This document shows, piece after piece, positions 22,176 to 35,346 of a stretch of DNA of 64,000 bases. The translations under genes were made by a program, and so were the position numbers. The DNA is from Chiua virens. Its lineage: Eukaryota; Basidiomycota; Agaricomycetes; Boletales; Boletaceae. The stretch is from assembly GCA_019787685.1 (NCBI GenBank), contig JAHNUO010000009.1, positions 1,240,001 to 1,304,000 of the forward strand. The letters are read 5' to 3'. The notes under the pieces are model-generated. The model saw only the letters and a list, made by a program, of their open reading frames with translations. It searched no databases and was not told the origin of the DNA. Numbering within the stretch: position 1 is the first letter of the stretch; each line of letters begins with the position of its first letter.

Positions 22176-24290
22176 ATGCCCAAATCAGCCCAATATTGTT
22201 GCCAAGGCATTGCCACTGCATAACACGAAACAAAGATCCAAGAAGCTGTGAAAGCACTCTGCAAGGGAAACTCTGAATACAAGTTGATTGCACACGCTGC
22301 ACATGCACTCAGCTTGCTGTATGTGACCCTCTACCACCACTTTCATGGCCTTTCAAAGCCTGCTCTGAATGCACACACAAGCCAGCAGCTGCTCAATGAC
22401 ACACAAGAATGGGTTTTGCAAAACTGGGTCAAATGCCTTGGTTTGACAGGATTCCCAGTCTCGAAATGCACAATCTTACTGAAAGTCAAAGCACTCTGTG
22501 GCAAAGAACCATCACCTAAATGGATCCACCGTTTTATACGTCGCAACCCAGACTACCTTCTCAAGCGACCATCGAGGCTTGATTTGAAACGTGCTGGACA
22601 ATTCAACTTCACCAACATAAACAAGCATTTCGATGCAATTCAACAGGTCTTTGGCAATACCCAGATCCCACTTTGCAATCTGTGGAACTGTGACAAAATT
22701 GGAGTTCAAGTGAGAGGGGGATGGAAGAACAGCAGCGAACTTTTCTTGTTCTCATGTGTGGACAAGAGTGCATACAAGCTCGACAGTGACAATCTTGAGC
22801 TCATCACCATCATCGAGACAATCTGCACTAATGGCACTGGCACTGTCTGGCCATGTTTCATTTTCTCAGGCACACAACATTGTGCAGAATGGTATAATGC
22901 CCCAGAATCAGATGGTGTTTTGTAAATATAAATACATGTCTAATGCTGTCAGAGACTGATCAATTATCAGGATCGCAACATCTGACAATGGATGGACCTC
23001 AGAGATAATTTGCAAGCAATGGTTTGCCCGCAATTTTGTCCATGATGCAATGGCACATGGTGACCCAATGAAGCCAATTGTTTTCATCCTCAATGGCCAT
23101 AATTCCCACACGTTGATTGAAATGATCAATACCACACTAGCAAACAACATAATCCTATATCTACTCCCACCTCACACCACCCACCGATTACAACCGTGCA
23201 ATGTTGGTGCATTTGGCCTACTCAAGTGTGCTTGGTCCCATCAATGTGATACCATTTTTGAGCAAACTGGCGATCATATGTGTTCCTCAAATGTAGTGCA
23301 AGAATACTTAGCTGCGCAATCTGTTGTATTCAAGGACTCAACAATCCAAAAAGCCTGGGAAAAATCAGGGATCAGCACAGACAAGGATGGCCAGCCCAAA
23401 GTCATGCCAGAAATTTTCACTTGGGACAACTGTGCTCCAAGTGTTTCCAGCTCAACACAGCTTCAGCTGCCGCCAGGCTACCCTGGAATTATAGTGGAAG
23501 AGCATTCACCTGTTGATGCAAATGATCAGATGGACTCAGACTCGGAATCTGAATTTTCAGTAGCCTGGAAGGGGAAGATCATGACAACTCAGACACAGAC
23601 CATGGGACTGCCTTGGATACCAGCAACATGGATACAACATACCACAATGCCCTTGAAGTGATGTGACATATGCTTGTTGAGCTGCAAAATCAGGTCAAGG
23701 AACATAAAGAGGGCCAGGAGTGAGAATGTGAACACTGTGAAGAAGCAGAGGCACATGCAACACTTGTGGGAAACCATATTCAACGACTACAAGGTCAGCT
23801 CAATGCCAGAACAAATAAATGTGGTTCAGGTGCACGTACTGTTTCAATACCCACATGAATCATCACAACTGAGGAAGGCTGACAGGAGGCAATCAAGCAA
23901 TGCAAGCTTCGAGAATTGAAAGCACAAAGGGAAAACGAGCAGAAGCAAAGGAAAATTGATGACACACTCAATGTTCGACAACAGTGCTTGCATGAAGGCA
24001 AGGATGTGATGGCCTTCACTGGGCCTCTCTTGAAAAGTCAAAAGGCCTCAGTACTTTGGGACATTGCATGGACTCTTGATCTCACCAAGGATGGAACACG
24101 CAATAAACTCATCACAAGAATTACAACATTTTTCGACAATCTGACAAACCAGCATCTGTGTGAAGATGATCAGTTACATCTCCCTTTTTGTAAGCAAACA
24201 TGCACTCAGAAAACAACCGCAGCGTTCTTCTTGCAATGCAGTCACAGCGGATGACTCAGAGAACACCATTCAACCAGTGAAGAAGGGTTA
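22176..24290 (+). pseudogene. pogo/Fot1-like DDE transposase with SAP-like tail
   Basis: DNA transposase of the Tc1/mariner (pogo) group. ATG at 22176, then an in-frame TAA at 22221 immediately before HETKIQEAVKAL, the usual start of the N-terminal HTH. A second HTH (Tc5/CENP-B type) spans about 22390-22600. The DDE core starts with N-C-D-K-I-G near 22690. A 49-nt intron (22922-22970) restores the frame into TSDNGWTSEI. The second and third catalytic Asp are changed to Asn: I-L-N-G-H at 23092 and Q-P-C-N-V-G at 23200. A one-base shift near 23570 leads into a coiled-coil and a SAP-like segment (S-V-L-W-D-I-A-W-T-L-D-L, about 24045-24140) with four in-frame TGA codons. Inactive. Confidence 0.85.
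22922..22970 (+). other. Intron in the pogo-like transposase (49 nt)
   Basis: 5' GTAAAT, branch-point candidates CTAAT and CTGAT, 3' TTATCAG. Splicing removes the in-frame TAA at 22923 and joins G-V-L to I-A-T-S-D-N-G-W in phase, exactly the conserved S-x-N-G-W-T motif of this family. Unspliced, the gene has both a stop and a shift here. Confidence 0.85.
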
Positions 24291-24300
24291 AACGGGCTGG

Positions 24301-25158
24301 TGTGACTGACCAGGATTAGTGGAATGGTCAGATAGAAAGAAAAGGGATGGGTGCGAGTATGACTCGTCCCAAGAGGTTCTGAGGTTGGAGACGAAGTGTC
24401 AAGGTGTTGACAAGAGCTTTGAAAGCAATCTGGATGTGTTCCCGGGTGAAACCATATGAGAATCGACACAACTGGCCAAAATGCAGACAGTCGGATAGTT
24501 CAGCGACAAGGCAGAGACTCGAGCACAACGGTGATCGAGTATGAGTAAGGGTGGATAGAAAAGATAGTGAAATGGACGAGGTGACTTAGAACATGCAAGA
24601 AACAGGGATCAAAAGATGAAATTTTTATTTACAAACACAAATTTTATAGTCTCAGGTATTCCCAGGACTTTTACAGCGGATGAAGTATCAAATAAATAAG
24701 GAAAGCGTACGTATATGGAGTCGTCTCTCATGGAGATCAACCCATGAAAAGGAAAACAATGTTCTGTCAAGGTGGAATAAGGTTTGATCTGTGAATCAAT
24801 GGACTACCTTTAAAATGTCGTATGACCCGACTATCTGTACCTTATAACCAATCAGATATGTGTCGATAACACGGAACCGTCTGAAAAGAATCTAAGAAGG
24901 TACAAAATAAAATGGAAATTGGACAAAAGAGAGTTGATTAGTGTGCGTCATGCAATCTCGATTGAGTGACCTAATTCAGTCACCTCACGCAGAAACGTGT
25001 AGGAATGAAAAACAAAACATATGAATATGGGTTGGATCCACTTGGATGGACATGGGACCACGACAGACAGATAGGACAATCAATATGGGCAGTCCAGGCA
25101 TCCTGTAAACAAAGCGGGAATACGGGTTTATCACCTCAAGGGGTCATTGACTCCTACA
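24301..25158 (-). repeat. Solo LTR, 858 bp, with 4-bp target duplication CTGG
   Basis: Bounded by TGTGACTGACC and ACTCCTACA and flanked by CTGG at 24297-24300 and 25159-25162. Read on the minus strand it starts TGTAGGAGTCAATG and carries GGGAATACCTGAGACTATAAA, similar in placement and wording to GGGTATTCCCGAGGACTATAAA of the LTRs at 54579 and 58432, so it belongs to a related family. CpG content is higher than in its surroundings. It inserted just 3' of the pogo-like gene. Confidence 0.8.
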
Positions 25159-25162
25159 CTGG

Positions 25163-26762
25163 GTCTGTCACATACTCTTTTTGACATTACCAATACTTCC
25201 CCAGTTCCCCAAGAGTCACAATTCACTCACTTGGAGTCCTTATATCCTGGATATGATGAACTTGAAGGGTCACAAGTACCTCATGTGCCCAGTGAGCCAG
25301 ATTGGGGCATGTATCATTCTGTTGACACTCAGTACAGCCAATACAGCACGTTTTTGGGCACTCTACACAGTCATTCAATTCTTGATCTATCAGGCCAACA
25401 AGATCCATTCTGACCCTTGAGCTTGAACGGTCATAGTGGATCCATCCCAGGCCTTTCATACATATGAGCTCCATCCCTGTCAGCTGAGCATCAGCCTGGA
25501 CCAAGCTCATACACCTTACATTAGCAGTAGTCTGAATTGTATTAGCTATAAATCAGGTAGATTTGTCTTATTCTTTCGCCATGCTCAAGCTGTGCTACCA
25601 TAGCAATTTGGCAGTGACTCGGCACCATCTCAGCAAGGATTGGTCAGCATGACAAGGGTGTGACACTGCACTGATTTGAGTGGGGTTCGAGAGGTTGTCA
25701 AGAACACTCGAAAGCATCACTTTACCCTCAACATAAAATCACCAGAATATTTGGCTGAGTACTACAGAGTTAGATCTACATTGTGCACTAATTTTCACAT
25801 TGTTTGGTGGGTGTGTCAAGGTTTGGGACAGAGAAGGAAATCTGTTTGCAATGCCAGTCCAAGGATAGTAGTGCAAGTTTGAGGCCTTCACTACTATGTG
25901 TGACATAGAAGTGCTAGAATAAGAACTTCAATGACATCCTCTGAAACACTGGCCATATTGCCTGATGCTGCATGACAAGTTGTGCCTTTCAACGTGACCT
26001 GTGAAATAATTTGTATCCAGTATGTTCTCTGGGAAGAAGCATATACTGGCAGTGGTAATGGCAACAAGACACTTTTGAACAGGTGCAGCTGAATGCTGCA
26101 GAAACATAAAGGAATGATATGAAAGAGCAATGCACTAGAACAAATGAAACACTTTGAATAGAAAGCACAATTGATCAAGCTAGAAGGGACTAATTCAGTA
26201 TGATGTCCAGGCTGTTGAAATTTGAAACATACATTGCAGTAAAGGAATAAGTAGCAGCGACAATGTGGGGGTCCCCAGCATGCATTATTATCACTGCCGT
26301 GTTCTTACCCTTGGACTGGGAGGTAACTATCGTGGTCATGACAGTGTTGTTGAGACCTTGGATATTGTCCAAAGATTGCAGTCCATGCAGAGTCTGCGAA
26401 AAATCTAAATTCTGCTGTGATACTTCATCAAATGAAACTGCAGTGTAAATCTTACACTTGTGATTACAGGCTTCTCTTCACAAGGAGTAGCATGAGTCAC
26501 ATCGAAAGAGTCCAGGGGAGCATCAACATTAAGTACATGTCAGTAGCATGAAGAAACATACTACAAAACAGGGATGGTTATCACGTGCACACCAGGTGTG
26601 TCGAAAAGAGTATCCTCTGAAAGTGGAACAAAGTCCATAAAAGATTCTAAGCACACCTTTGTATCCTTTAAGGCAAGCAGGTCAAGGAAAGGTACCATCT
26701 TTTCTTGAATACTTTACAGAAAATCAATGATTTGGTTCTTGAGGATTTGGAAGCAAGAGATG
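25163..26762. other. No gene recognised
   Basis: The frame 25147-25413 starts inside the LTR and has only S/P/Y-rich low-information sequence. Probably the 3' flank of the pogo-like element and older sequence. Confidence 0.4.
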
Positions 26763-27123
26763 TGAAACAACCAAACCTTTACAGGCTTAAGTTATTTGCT
26801 GGAAGGACAATGAAAGCGAGTCAAGGGTCTAGAGAGGCTTGAGGAAACTCCAGAAGGACAAGACTGGGTCCTTCAGTGAGTTGGGATATCCCTTTTATAC
26901 TATTCTACTGTTTGTACAAGTGTAAGGTAAATCTATAGATATGGTATGCTATGGGGCAAGGGTTTGCATAGGTATAGGGTGTATGGATTTAGAATACATA
27001 GCCATGGAATGTAATTGCATCATAGACATGAGGGGAAATAGTTATGAGAGTAGGCATGAGATGAGCATGTGTAGAATGAAATGACATACACAAAGGTCTA
27101 GAGTGGTTTGAGGGTTTGTATAG
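26763..27123. repeat. Family E repeat, copy 2
   Basis: TGAAACAACCAAACC start, matches 2399-2781 along its length (shared TTATTTGCTGGAAGGACAAT and TACTATTCTACTGTTTGTAC), ends near GAGGGTTTGTA. Confidence 0.7.
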
Positions 27124-30100
27124 TCTAGACTGGTCAAGGGTTAGTGGGTCTGGACCATAGCTAGGCCTAGACCAGTGTGGAACAGTCTGGTCCCAATGAC
27201 TGAAGTTAATTAGGAGCTAATTGTGTAGCCTGACCTTGCTAACCACCTTGCTTGCTGATACCTTGCTGACCACTATGGAAAAACAAGGAAAAATAAGGGA
27301 AAAATAGCTGAAAAATAGAGTGATTAGAGTAGTATTATTGTGTGATTGTAACAAGATGTATGTAGCTGATCATCTGGTCATAAACAGTGCCCAATATGCA
27401 CTCGAGCTCAATGGCTAGCTAAGTATAAACAGTTAGTTCATGTAGCACTAGGAGTAAGTATACTAGTAACTTACTGCAGTCAAAATGAAACTGAATACTT
27501 CCACTGTTCCAGGAACTTTATATGTCAAGGTAGGCCAGGGAAATTGCTGCTGGATCATGATCATTAACTAACCAGGTGATTGATGGACATAAAGGGTATG
27601 GAAAACAATCTTGCATGTCGCCAGCCTGGTGAACCACATAACCTAAAATGAAAGAATTGTGGATAGTTAGACAAGAGATAGAATTCGACTTGCCTTATGT
27701 CCCTGCAGCACAGGAGCAACCATATGCCAGTATTTAAACCCCCATCTCGCATCCCATACAATCTTATCTTGAAGTAAGAAAAAGCACTCCACTGACATCT
27801 GCACACCTGTGAGGAAGCAAGCCTTGGGATACATCAGCTCAATCAATTCTTGCACTGCTGGCTGGAGTAACATGTTGATTGATTCTCAAAGCTATAAAAA
27901 AAGTCACTAGAGCAACAGATATTTGGGCTCATAGCCTTGGCCAGAATACCAGGTCATCAAAACTTGTTGTGAAGACAGGCATCCATGGTCCAAGTCTTAT
28001 GCCAGATGCTGAATTGGATATGTCAGCTTCCAAGTCCAAAAGCATTAGATGGGACTACTAGTAACACTTACCCACACATGGCATCCAGTTGGTGTCCCCA
28101 ATCATGGACCTGATCTAATCAATTGTGTTTCTGATGGTTTCTTCAACCTGGTTGGAAGTCAGAAGCAAACTTGTTGGTGTGATTCCTGTCAACATGTTGA
28201 ACAACAATTGATTTGCGCTGTGTACCCAAATGGCCCACCAATCAGGGGCATTGTTCATGAGACTTATCACAAAATAGACTGTACAAAAGTAATCAGCTAT
28301 TAGTATACTATGAATGTGACTAATTATGTAAAATTCCTTAGTTTCCTCTTGCATGCCAGCAGTCAGGGAGACATGTATTCAAGTCACTGCAACTCAACTG
28401 ACATGCAATGGAACTAGTAGCCCAGTCATGGGAGGGTCTGTCAGAGCTTTGGAAGTCAAAACCTGAGAGAGCCCCTCCAGGTTCATTGTGTTGTGCTAGT
28501 GAGCAGGTGAATGCTTGTACAAAATATCAACCTGCAGATGCAATTTTATCAGATGAGGATTTAGCATATACCTGGGTTGTTTAATTCAGATGTCAGGTCC
28601 ATTGACAAGTGCCTTGGGCCATGGCCTAAAATGAAACTGGATTAGTAGATATATATATATGGACAGGGCTCAGGGAATGATGCATGATGTAACAATACAT
28701 ACACTCTTGCTAATTTTGGCAAAAGAATGCTTGATTGTCGGTAACTTGAAGCATACATAAATAGACTTACATTTTGTGTTAGACTGTCAGTTTTGGCAAT
28801 CTGAAGTTTTCATATTGTCATACATTTTATGTCAGATTGCAATTGTTTCCATATTATCATACAATTTATGTCAGACTAGTGGCTGCCACCAGGCAACTTT
28901 GGCACCTTGTTAACAAAGAAGCACGTCAAAGTAATGCTCCCTTGTCACTCATCAGGAAGTTGAGTTTGGAGTCTAAGTTGGGTGGCACTTGCTGCATTGC
29001 CAAGCGTCTCAGTAACTAATTCGGCATTGGTGCCCTCAGGCTAGTGCTATGCTAAGTACCACAAATCAATATAGCAGGAATGCAGGATGCCCATCAGTGA
29101 ATGTTCCAAGGGCTCCAACTCTTCTCTACTGGCTGGCATTCCAAGGTTGATACTGTTATCATTGTGACCATGGTCAAGGGCACACAGGACTCAGATGCAC
29201 AGTCAATGTTTCATGTACACACTGGTAATTTCCAACCTGAGGTATGAGAAATGGATCAACTCCAAATTACATTGATCACAGCACAATGCACACCTCCGAA
29301 GACAGATCTTAAGGCTGGTGCAAGCAGTCTGCCTCTTCAAGTTGCAGCACTCAGCATCACAAGACACTCCCCTCTTCTTGTGCTGCTAGGTTGTTATGAT
29401 GAGATGGCAGTGAGACATTGTGTTGCATCATCCATGTGCTGCATTCACCCACCCTCACCATCCTGTACACCTCATGCCTCCTCTTCTTGTGCCACTGGTC
29501 ATTGTGACAAGATAACAATGTGACATATCACATCATCCACATGCTGTGCTCACCCAGCTACCACACCTTGCTTGCACCTCACTGGCGATGCATTGCAATC
29601 AGGCATGCTTCAATTGGGTTGGATTCACCTTTCAAAATCACCTTTCACATATACATTTTTCTTGGTCAAAAATAAAGATGGCCATCTGCAACTGCAGCAC
29701 CGCAAGATCACAGGGTGTGCTCTATCCAGGGACTGCCAGCAGGTCTATTGGTATCTCTGTTGCTGCACTGTAATCTTGATACAAAACAGACAAAACCCCA
29801 ATCAGATGACAGTCCACTGGCAAGTTGGCGAGTTCTTGAATCTTGATATCTGAGGTTGATCATTAACAATTGTCCCATCCCAGCAGAAGAGATGTAGCAA
29901 GCTGAGATCAAGCATGGCATCCAAAACAAGGCCTTTAACTTGCCTCAACATCTTGTATACCGAAAGCTTGATGTTGATTGACTACATTGCCCTTGTGCTA
30001 CTACAGGTAGGAACTTCACATGATGCGGTGAAGGGAATCTTGCTGAATTAAATGCTTGTATTAATCAATATCCTTGATCATCTGTCATGCATAGGCCATT

Positions 30101-30508
30101 CAAGTTGCTCAAAACCCTCGTACCGTGACAGCCTTATTGAGATTACACTGCTACTTACTAGTTATGCCGGTGTGCAACAGTGCAAGTTGAAGCAGAGATC
30201 AATTTGCACGACATGACTTTTCATGACAAAATTCTGTGACTTGATGGTACTGTAAGGTTAGCATCATCATTGAGATTTCATCAGCGTCACTCTTGATATA
30301 ATATGGTTCAAGTCAGTATCAGCAGAAGCTGTGATTGTTACAATCACGTTTCACATTATTCTTTCGCCTTCCTACTCAACGCTCTCATCCACTATACAAG
30401 ATACACAATATCTATTACAGCATATATTGCCTCATGCCAAGGCTATACTCAGGATCATATCCTATTGGCCAAACCTTTATGACTCACTATGATTCATTAT
30501 TAGACATG
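27124..30508. other. No gene recognised
   Basis: 3.4 kb of short frames on both strands without recognisable domains. CTGG/CCAG-rich patch at about 27130-27200 and a short (TA)n run near 28650-28662. Confidence 0.5.
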
Positions 30509-30975
30509 TGTTATCACACGATGTCATAACCCATGCACAATACACGTGTATTCACATGTTATCTCTTATCTATGATTCCCTATGACTCATATCTATTATT
30601 AAAGCAGTGCTTATCTCATAACATGCTTATACCACATTGTTACAGCATTGTTTCCTCATGTCTTCATCTATGACTCACATACATGCAGATACCTCATGTT
30701 ATCTCACCTTATCTACCAATCAGGACACTCATACTTATCTATGTATTCATACTCTGATTGTAGCTCTGATTGTACTTTTAGTATATAAGACTTGAATGCA
30801 GCACAAAGGGAGCTCTAACAAAGTTCACCTTTGGTTTTCCTCATTGTCTCTCATAGACGGATCTCCTCTGTAGTTCTCGCCTCACTCGTCAGACTCACTT
30901 GCACTTACACCTTACACTGACCACTACAACCACTCACAAGTAACTTATAGTCTACGTTTGTTCTAGGTTGTTACA
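30509..30975 (+). repeat. LTR related to family D, plus orientation
   Basis: Runs from TGTTATCACACG to GTTCTAGGTTGTTACA. The end matches the reverse complement of the D LTR start (GTTCTAGGTTGTTTCA). A promoter-like TAGTATATAAGACTTGAATG lies at 30780-30799, followed by CTCTAACAAAGTTC as in the D copies. The flanking 5-mers (GACAT, GTGAT) do not match, so it is not a clean solo insertion, and no element body is recognisable next to it. Confidence 0.65.
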
Positions 30976-32116
30976 GTGATGATCACTATTTAAATTCCAT
31001 AAAGTCCCCACCAGTAGTAACAAGTACTGTTCATTATGTCTTCTCCCTTGCCTTCACTCATAGCTTACCCCTCAACAATATTCAGGTTGCTGCCTGGGGA
31101 AAAGCCACCTGTCCCATTCCAGCCATTTTCCCTTCTTCTGTATCAGCCTGTGGGTGCCTTTCTGAGGTGCCCGAACCTCACAATCCACTCACATTCTATC
31201 ATCATCCTTCAGAGTGCCAGCAACGGATTCCCTGCTATATGGTTTGTGATCCATTTCTGGCAAATATTATGACCATATTCATACTCTGTTAGTCTGTACC
31301 CACATTCGCAAGCTTGTGACTGGTGGACATAATCACGACACAGCTCAAAGATGCTATCAGAGAAAAGTACTTGCTGGCCCAGCTACTTCTTCATACTCAG
31401 GAAATCTATAAAAAATGCTAGATGGTGCAATATAACTTTCTTTGTGAGGAGGACATTGAACAGTTGATATTCAAGCACAGTCCATTTAAGGACTCAAATG
31501 GCACTGCAACAATTGTGAGATACATCCATGCAGTATACAATTTTACATTGCAGTCAAGTGTTACCGATCCTTGCCCAGTGCTGTGAAAATTTCCTAGTAC
31601 ATTGTCATCTTGCTGACAAAGTTTGTCAAAGTCATGACATGGATACCATTATGGACATACAGCTTTGTACTTTTCACAACTTCCAACACACCTTCATATT
31701 TGTATTTATCAGTACTAGTTTTGTTAACTTTGTGAAATGTGCACCCAATGTGTCATCCACTGTCAGATCTGTCCCAGAGTGCCTTTGACAATATCTGTGA
31801 GGCAACAGCAGTGCAACTAATGGGATAATATTGCACATTTAATCACTCACAAAACAAATGGATCACTGCACAAACAATCTTAGATTCATTGTAACTGGCC
31901 AAACAGACTGTAACTTACTAAGGCTCCAAAAAGAGCTAAGCAGTTTAACTGAGCTCATCAAGCACTTATTTATGATCTCTTGAGTGACTGCATTGTCATG
32001 CTCAGCAAGCTGGTGCATGTGTTACAGTCCCAGTCATAGTTGGCAACCTCCAGACAGTGATTTTGTGTGGGTCCCATGTTGGTAGATGTCTAACCTGATT
32101 TAATTCACAAGAACAT
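30976..32116. other. No gene recognised
   Basis: Only short frames without motif. It may hold upstream exons of the decayed frame at 32117-33199. Confidence 0.4.
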
Positions 32117-33199
32117 GTGTTTGTGGTTGCACATTCACTGATCCAGGAGGTCTTACTAGGCATGAAAAAGCTGTCACAAGGGGAAAAAAGACTGGCCAGC
32201 ACCCTCACTAAGGTGAAAGAAATATATTTAGCCAAGAAGGCTAGGTTATCCCACTCTCAGTATTCTAGTATCAATCAAGACTGTGACAGGATCACTCACA
32301 GCAATGATGATGACATTGAAGTGAGCGAGCAAGCTTCCCTGAGTCACCAGGTAATAGCCCAGGTAATCCCAGAGCATGTTCACCCATCTGACAGTTTGTT
32401 TCAGGATGTTCCCCATCCTGTGTCTCTGCATCCAGTGGAATCCACACTTGGCACTATAGAAGAGATGGCTTTAGGTGTAGGTGTCAATTTTCATGTCAGA
32501 GACAATCTTTGACATGTTTAATGTATCTAGCATGACTTGGAGTTGCCTCTTGCACAATGTCAGTCTTGTAGAGTTCGCCAACTACCGGCACACTTTTGAG
32601 ACATGCTACCTGAGCCACTACTCCCACTTCCCCCTTCAGATCTTGCTATTGATCCAAACGCATCAGCTGAACAGGAAACTCATGACCAAGCACCAGATGG
32701 TGGGAACAAGGCTAGCCAAGGAGTAACAACCATCTCAGAGTCACCTGAATTGTCAACATCTCTATCTCGCTCACTGTTCAGGAAGTTTAGAACATTGATG
32801 AATAAATTCAGTTTGTCCTGTATGTATACCTTGGAGCACCTTCCCTCATATGATCTGGAGAACCCTACTTGATTGATCACATCTCCTGTCCACCTGGCCA
32901 TGGGGACTGAAACCCAGTCAGCTGTTCAAATTGATTTATCTGCATCTGCAATGTCTGCCTTGCCTCTATCCCAGGATAAACTATGAAATACTCTAGCATT
33001 CACTCAAATGTTTGATGGTGACCCAAATGAAGACATGGAGTTTGTGCTCCCTTACTGGGATGTAGAAGAGTGGGAGTGGGAAGTCCCTGACTCCAAATCT
33101 AGGTCTGCCTCAGAGAATGGGAAATTGGAGTCAGACTTGGACAATGAAACTCGACTTTTGTATACACTTGGCGATAGGGAAGATAATGATGATGATTAG
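32117..33199 (+). pseudogene. Unidentified degenerate gene, Ser/Pro- and acid-rich
   Basis: Three open segments, 32117-32512, 32603-32872 and 33008-33199, are all in the same frame and together would encode about 360 residues interrupted by a handful of stops (TAA, TAG, TGA). The N-terminal part has a basic helix (M-K-K-L-S-Q-G-E-K-R-L). The C-terminal part is acidic with Y-W-D-V-E-E-W-E-W-E-V and ends D-R-E-D-N-D-D-D. Such tails occur in transposon-encoded fungal proteins, but I cannot name a family. Confidence 0.4.
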
Positions 33200-34112
33200 C
33201 ACCAGTACTACTGAATGCAAATCACTGCAGAAATGAAAAACAGGATGGGAAATGCTACTACATAGTACTAATAGACACTACAAATAGTTTGGCAACAGCA
33301 TATGTAACCAACTGTAAGTAAGTCATCTCAAATCCCTTCAGGAATTTCTGGACAATATGATTCACACAAGGTCCTACTAGCAACTGTGCCACTCAGATTA
33401 TTGACATTAGCTGTGTATTCCTTCAATATGCTACTGGTAAGTAGTTCCCTCTGCGATTCTCCTGAGATGGGCCATTGAATGATCTATTGGTAGTCACTTC
33501 CATTTAGTCTAGCGTAATCTGGGAAACTGCAAACACCAGCAAACTGTCCATACAACTGGCCCTCTCAGAGAAGGCCTGCATTGAGGACTCAGATGTGATA
33601 AACATTACATTATTGACGTGGGTGTTGAATGAAGTGAATCCCTTTCAAATTGACTCATTTCTTTTCTAGGCAGTAATCATGATGCCATATCAAAGGCTCT
33701 GCCCATCTCATGCTTATGTCTTTTCTCTTAAATTGTTAGTGGCCTGGACAAATTCCTCAAGTCTTGGCAGGCATGGTCCAACTTGGGGAACTCTCAGTTC
33801 CATGGGTTTTGAGTGTCATCATGGTTGTGGCTGTCATTGTTTGTCATATGCACTTCTTTTCAATCCAGCATGCCATATCTCATCGCTGCTATGGCCTTTC
33901 ACTCTGTCTCAATAGGGACCACACATTTCTTCCTCCTCTGATTTCCTTGCCCTCTACTAGCCCTTCTCATCTCCCTCATCACCCACATTTCCCAACAAGG
34001 GCCTTTATGCTCAGTTCTACCCACAACAGAAACAGAAACAGTGTATCCATGAAGCATGACACTACCCCATAGTAACGACCTCAATCACAGTCCCTTTAAC
34101 AAGCATGATCCC
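33200..34112. other. No gene recognised
   Basis: Short frames only. Confidence 0.4.
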
Positions 34113-34190
34113 TAGTGTTTTAAGGTCCAGTTGCAGGACTGGTCAAAACCACAACTGGACTGAACTGGACTGCTTAGGACCAGTCCAGGA
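34113..34190. repeat. One end of the fold-back element, truncated
   Basis: TAGTGTTTTAAGGTCCAGTT and the following GCAGGAC match the left end at 20326, then GGACTG/CCAGTCC motifs continue until it meets the broken end of Gypsy D2 at about 34191. Confidence 0.7.
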
Positions 34191-34192
34191 TG

Positions 34193-35032
34193 TCATGCAA
34201 TTTTGCCATAGTCTTTAATGAATCTGTGATAGAAGTTGGCAAGTCTGAGAAAACTGTGAACATGTTTGACTGATGATGGGGTTGGCCATTTGGTAACTGC
34301 TTTGGTTTTTTGGTTATCCATTTTAATTCCATCAGTTCCCATGATCATTCTGAGGAGGTCCACTTCTTTTACGTGGAAGAAGCATTTTTCTGGTTTTATA
34401 TAAAGGTTGTTATCTTCAAGGTGTTTTAGCACTTCAAGTACAATCTCATCATGTTTTTCATAGTCATTGGTATTTGTGAATATCATGAGGTCCTTGATGT
34501 AGATGACGATGACGCCATTCATGTCTGCAAAGATCTCATTTATCATAGTTTAGAATGTGGCAGGGGAGTTGCATAATCTGAAGTACATGATGGTGGGTTT
34601 GAAAGACCCATGGTGACAGACAAATTCTGCCTTCCATTCATCACCTTCTTTGATGCATACATTATTGTATCCCCATCGGAGATCCATTTTTGTGAATAGC
34701 TTAGCATCTTTTAATTTGTCCACAAGTTGAGAGATGAGTGGTAAGGGGTAATTATTTTTGCTCATGTGGTCGTTTAGGTATTGGTAGTCTTGGACCATAC
34801 ATTTCTTTCCATCTTTCTTGGGGATGAAGAAGACTGGGGATGTCTGTTCCAATTTAGAGGGTCTAATGTAACCTTTCTTTAATTGGTCATTGATAAATGT
34901 GGAAACTTTCTCTTGTTCAGTGACAGAGAGGGGTATTAAGTGATCCTTTTTAGGAATGAAAGACACCTGTAGGTTGATACTGTGATCCCATGGTTTGCAT
35001 GATGGTATTCTTTTGGACTCCTGTTTTTCCAA
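34193..35032 (-). pseudogene. Gypsy D2 reverse transcriptase
   Basis: Frame 35032-34550 has K-P-W-D-H-S-I, the S-P-V-F-F-I-P-K-K-D-G-K block, the Y-P-L-P-L-I block and the first catalytic Asp in F-T-K-M-D-L-R-W-G-Y. Frame 34546-34193 has V-I-Y-I-K-D-L-M-I-F, i.e. the Y-x-D-D box with the first Asp changed to Lys (near 34490-34500), then F-L-R-L-A-N-F-Y-H-R-F-I. The gene ends there at the junction with the fold-back end. Confidence 0.85.
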
Positions 35033-35346
35033 ATACTTTGGTATATTTCATATATTCCTTGGGAACCATTTCTTCAAGAGTGTATTCCTTAGGAGAAGAA
35101 GGTGGAGTTTCCATGTGAGCAGAAAAAATACACAATTCGGCAATAGAGTTTGCATAGGAGATTTCTTCTGTGATTATGGAATCCAAGAAATTGCCTTCAT
35201 CTTGCAAGTGACATAACTCAGGGAATTTCTGCATTGTAACCATTCCTGTCATCCAGTCTATATGGGGATTGTGGTGCTTTAACCATGTGAATCCAAGAAT
35301 AAGATCATTCTTTCCAAGGTTGGTAATTTCTGCATCCACTATTTTC

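Noticed and set aside
22079..22276. 65-codon frame before the pogo-like gene as its first exon
   Set aside because: It begins with TTG and lies in a different frame from the HTH; the in-frame ATG at 22176 followed by TAA at 22221 explains the start better.
25676..25882. tRNA-like GTTCGAGAGG box
   Set aside because: No matching A box or cloverleaf could be built around it.
28640..28670. TATA-rich run as a promoter
   Set aside because: A plain (TA)n microsatellite with no gene downstream.
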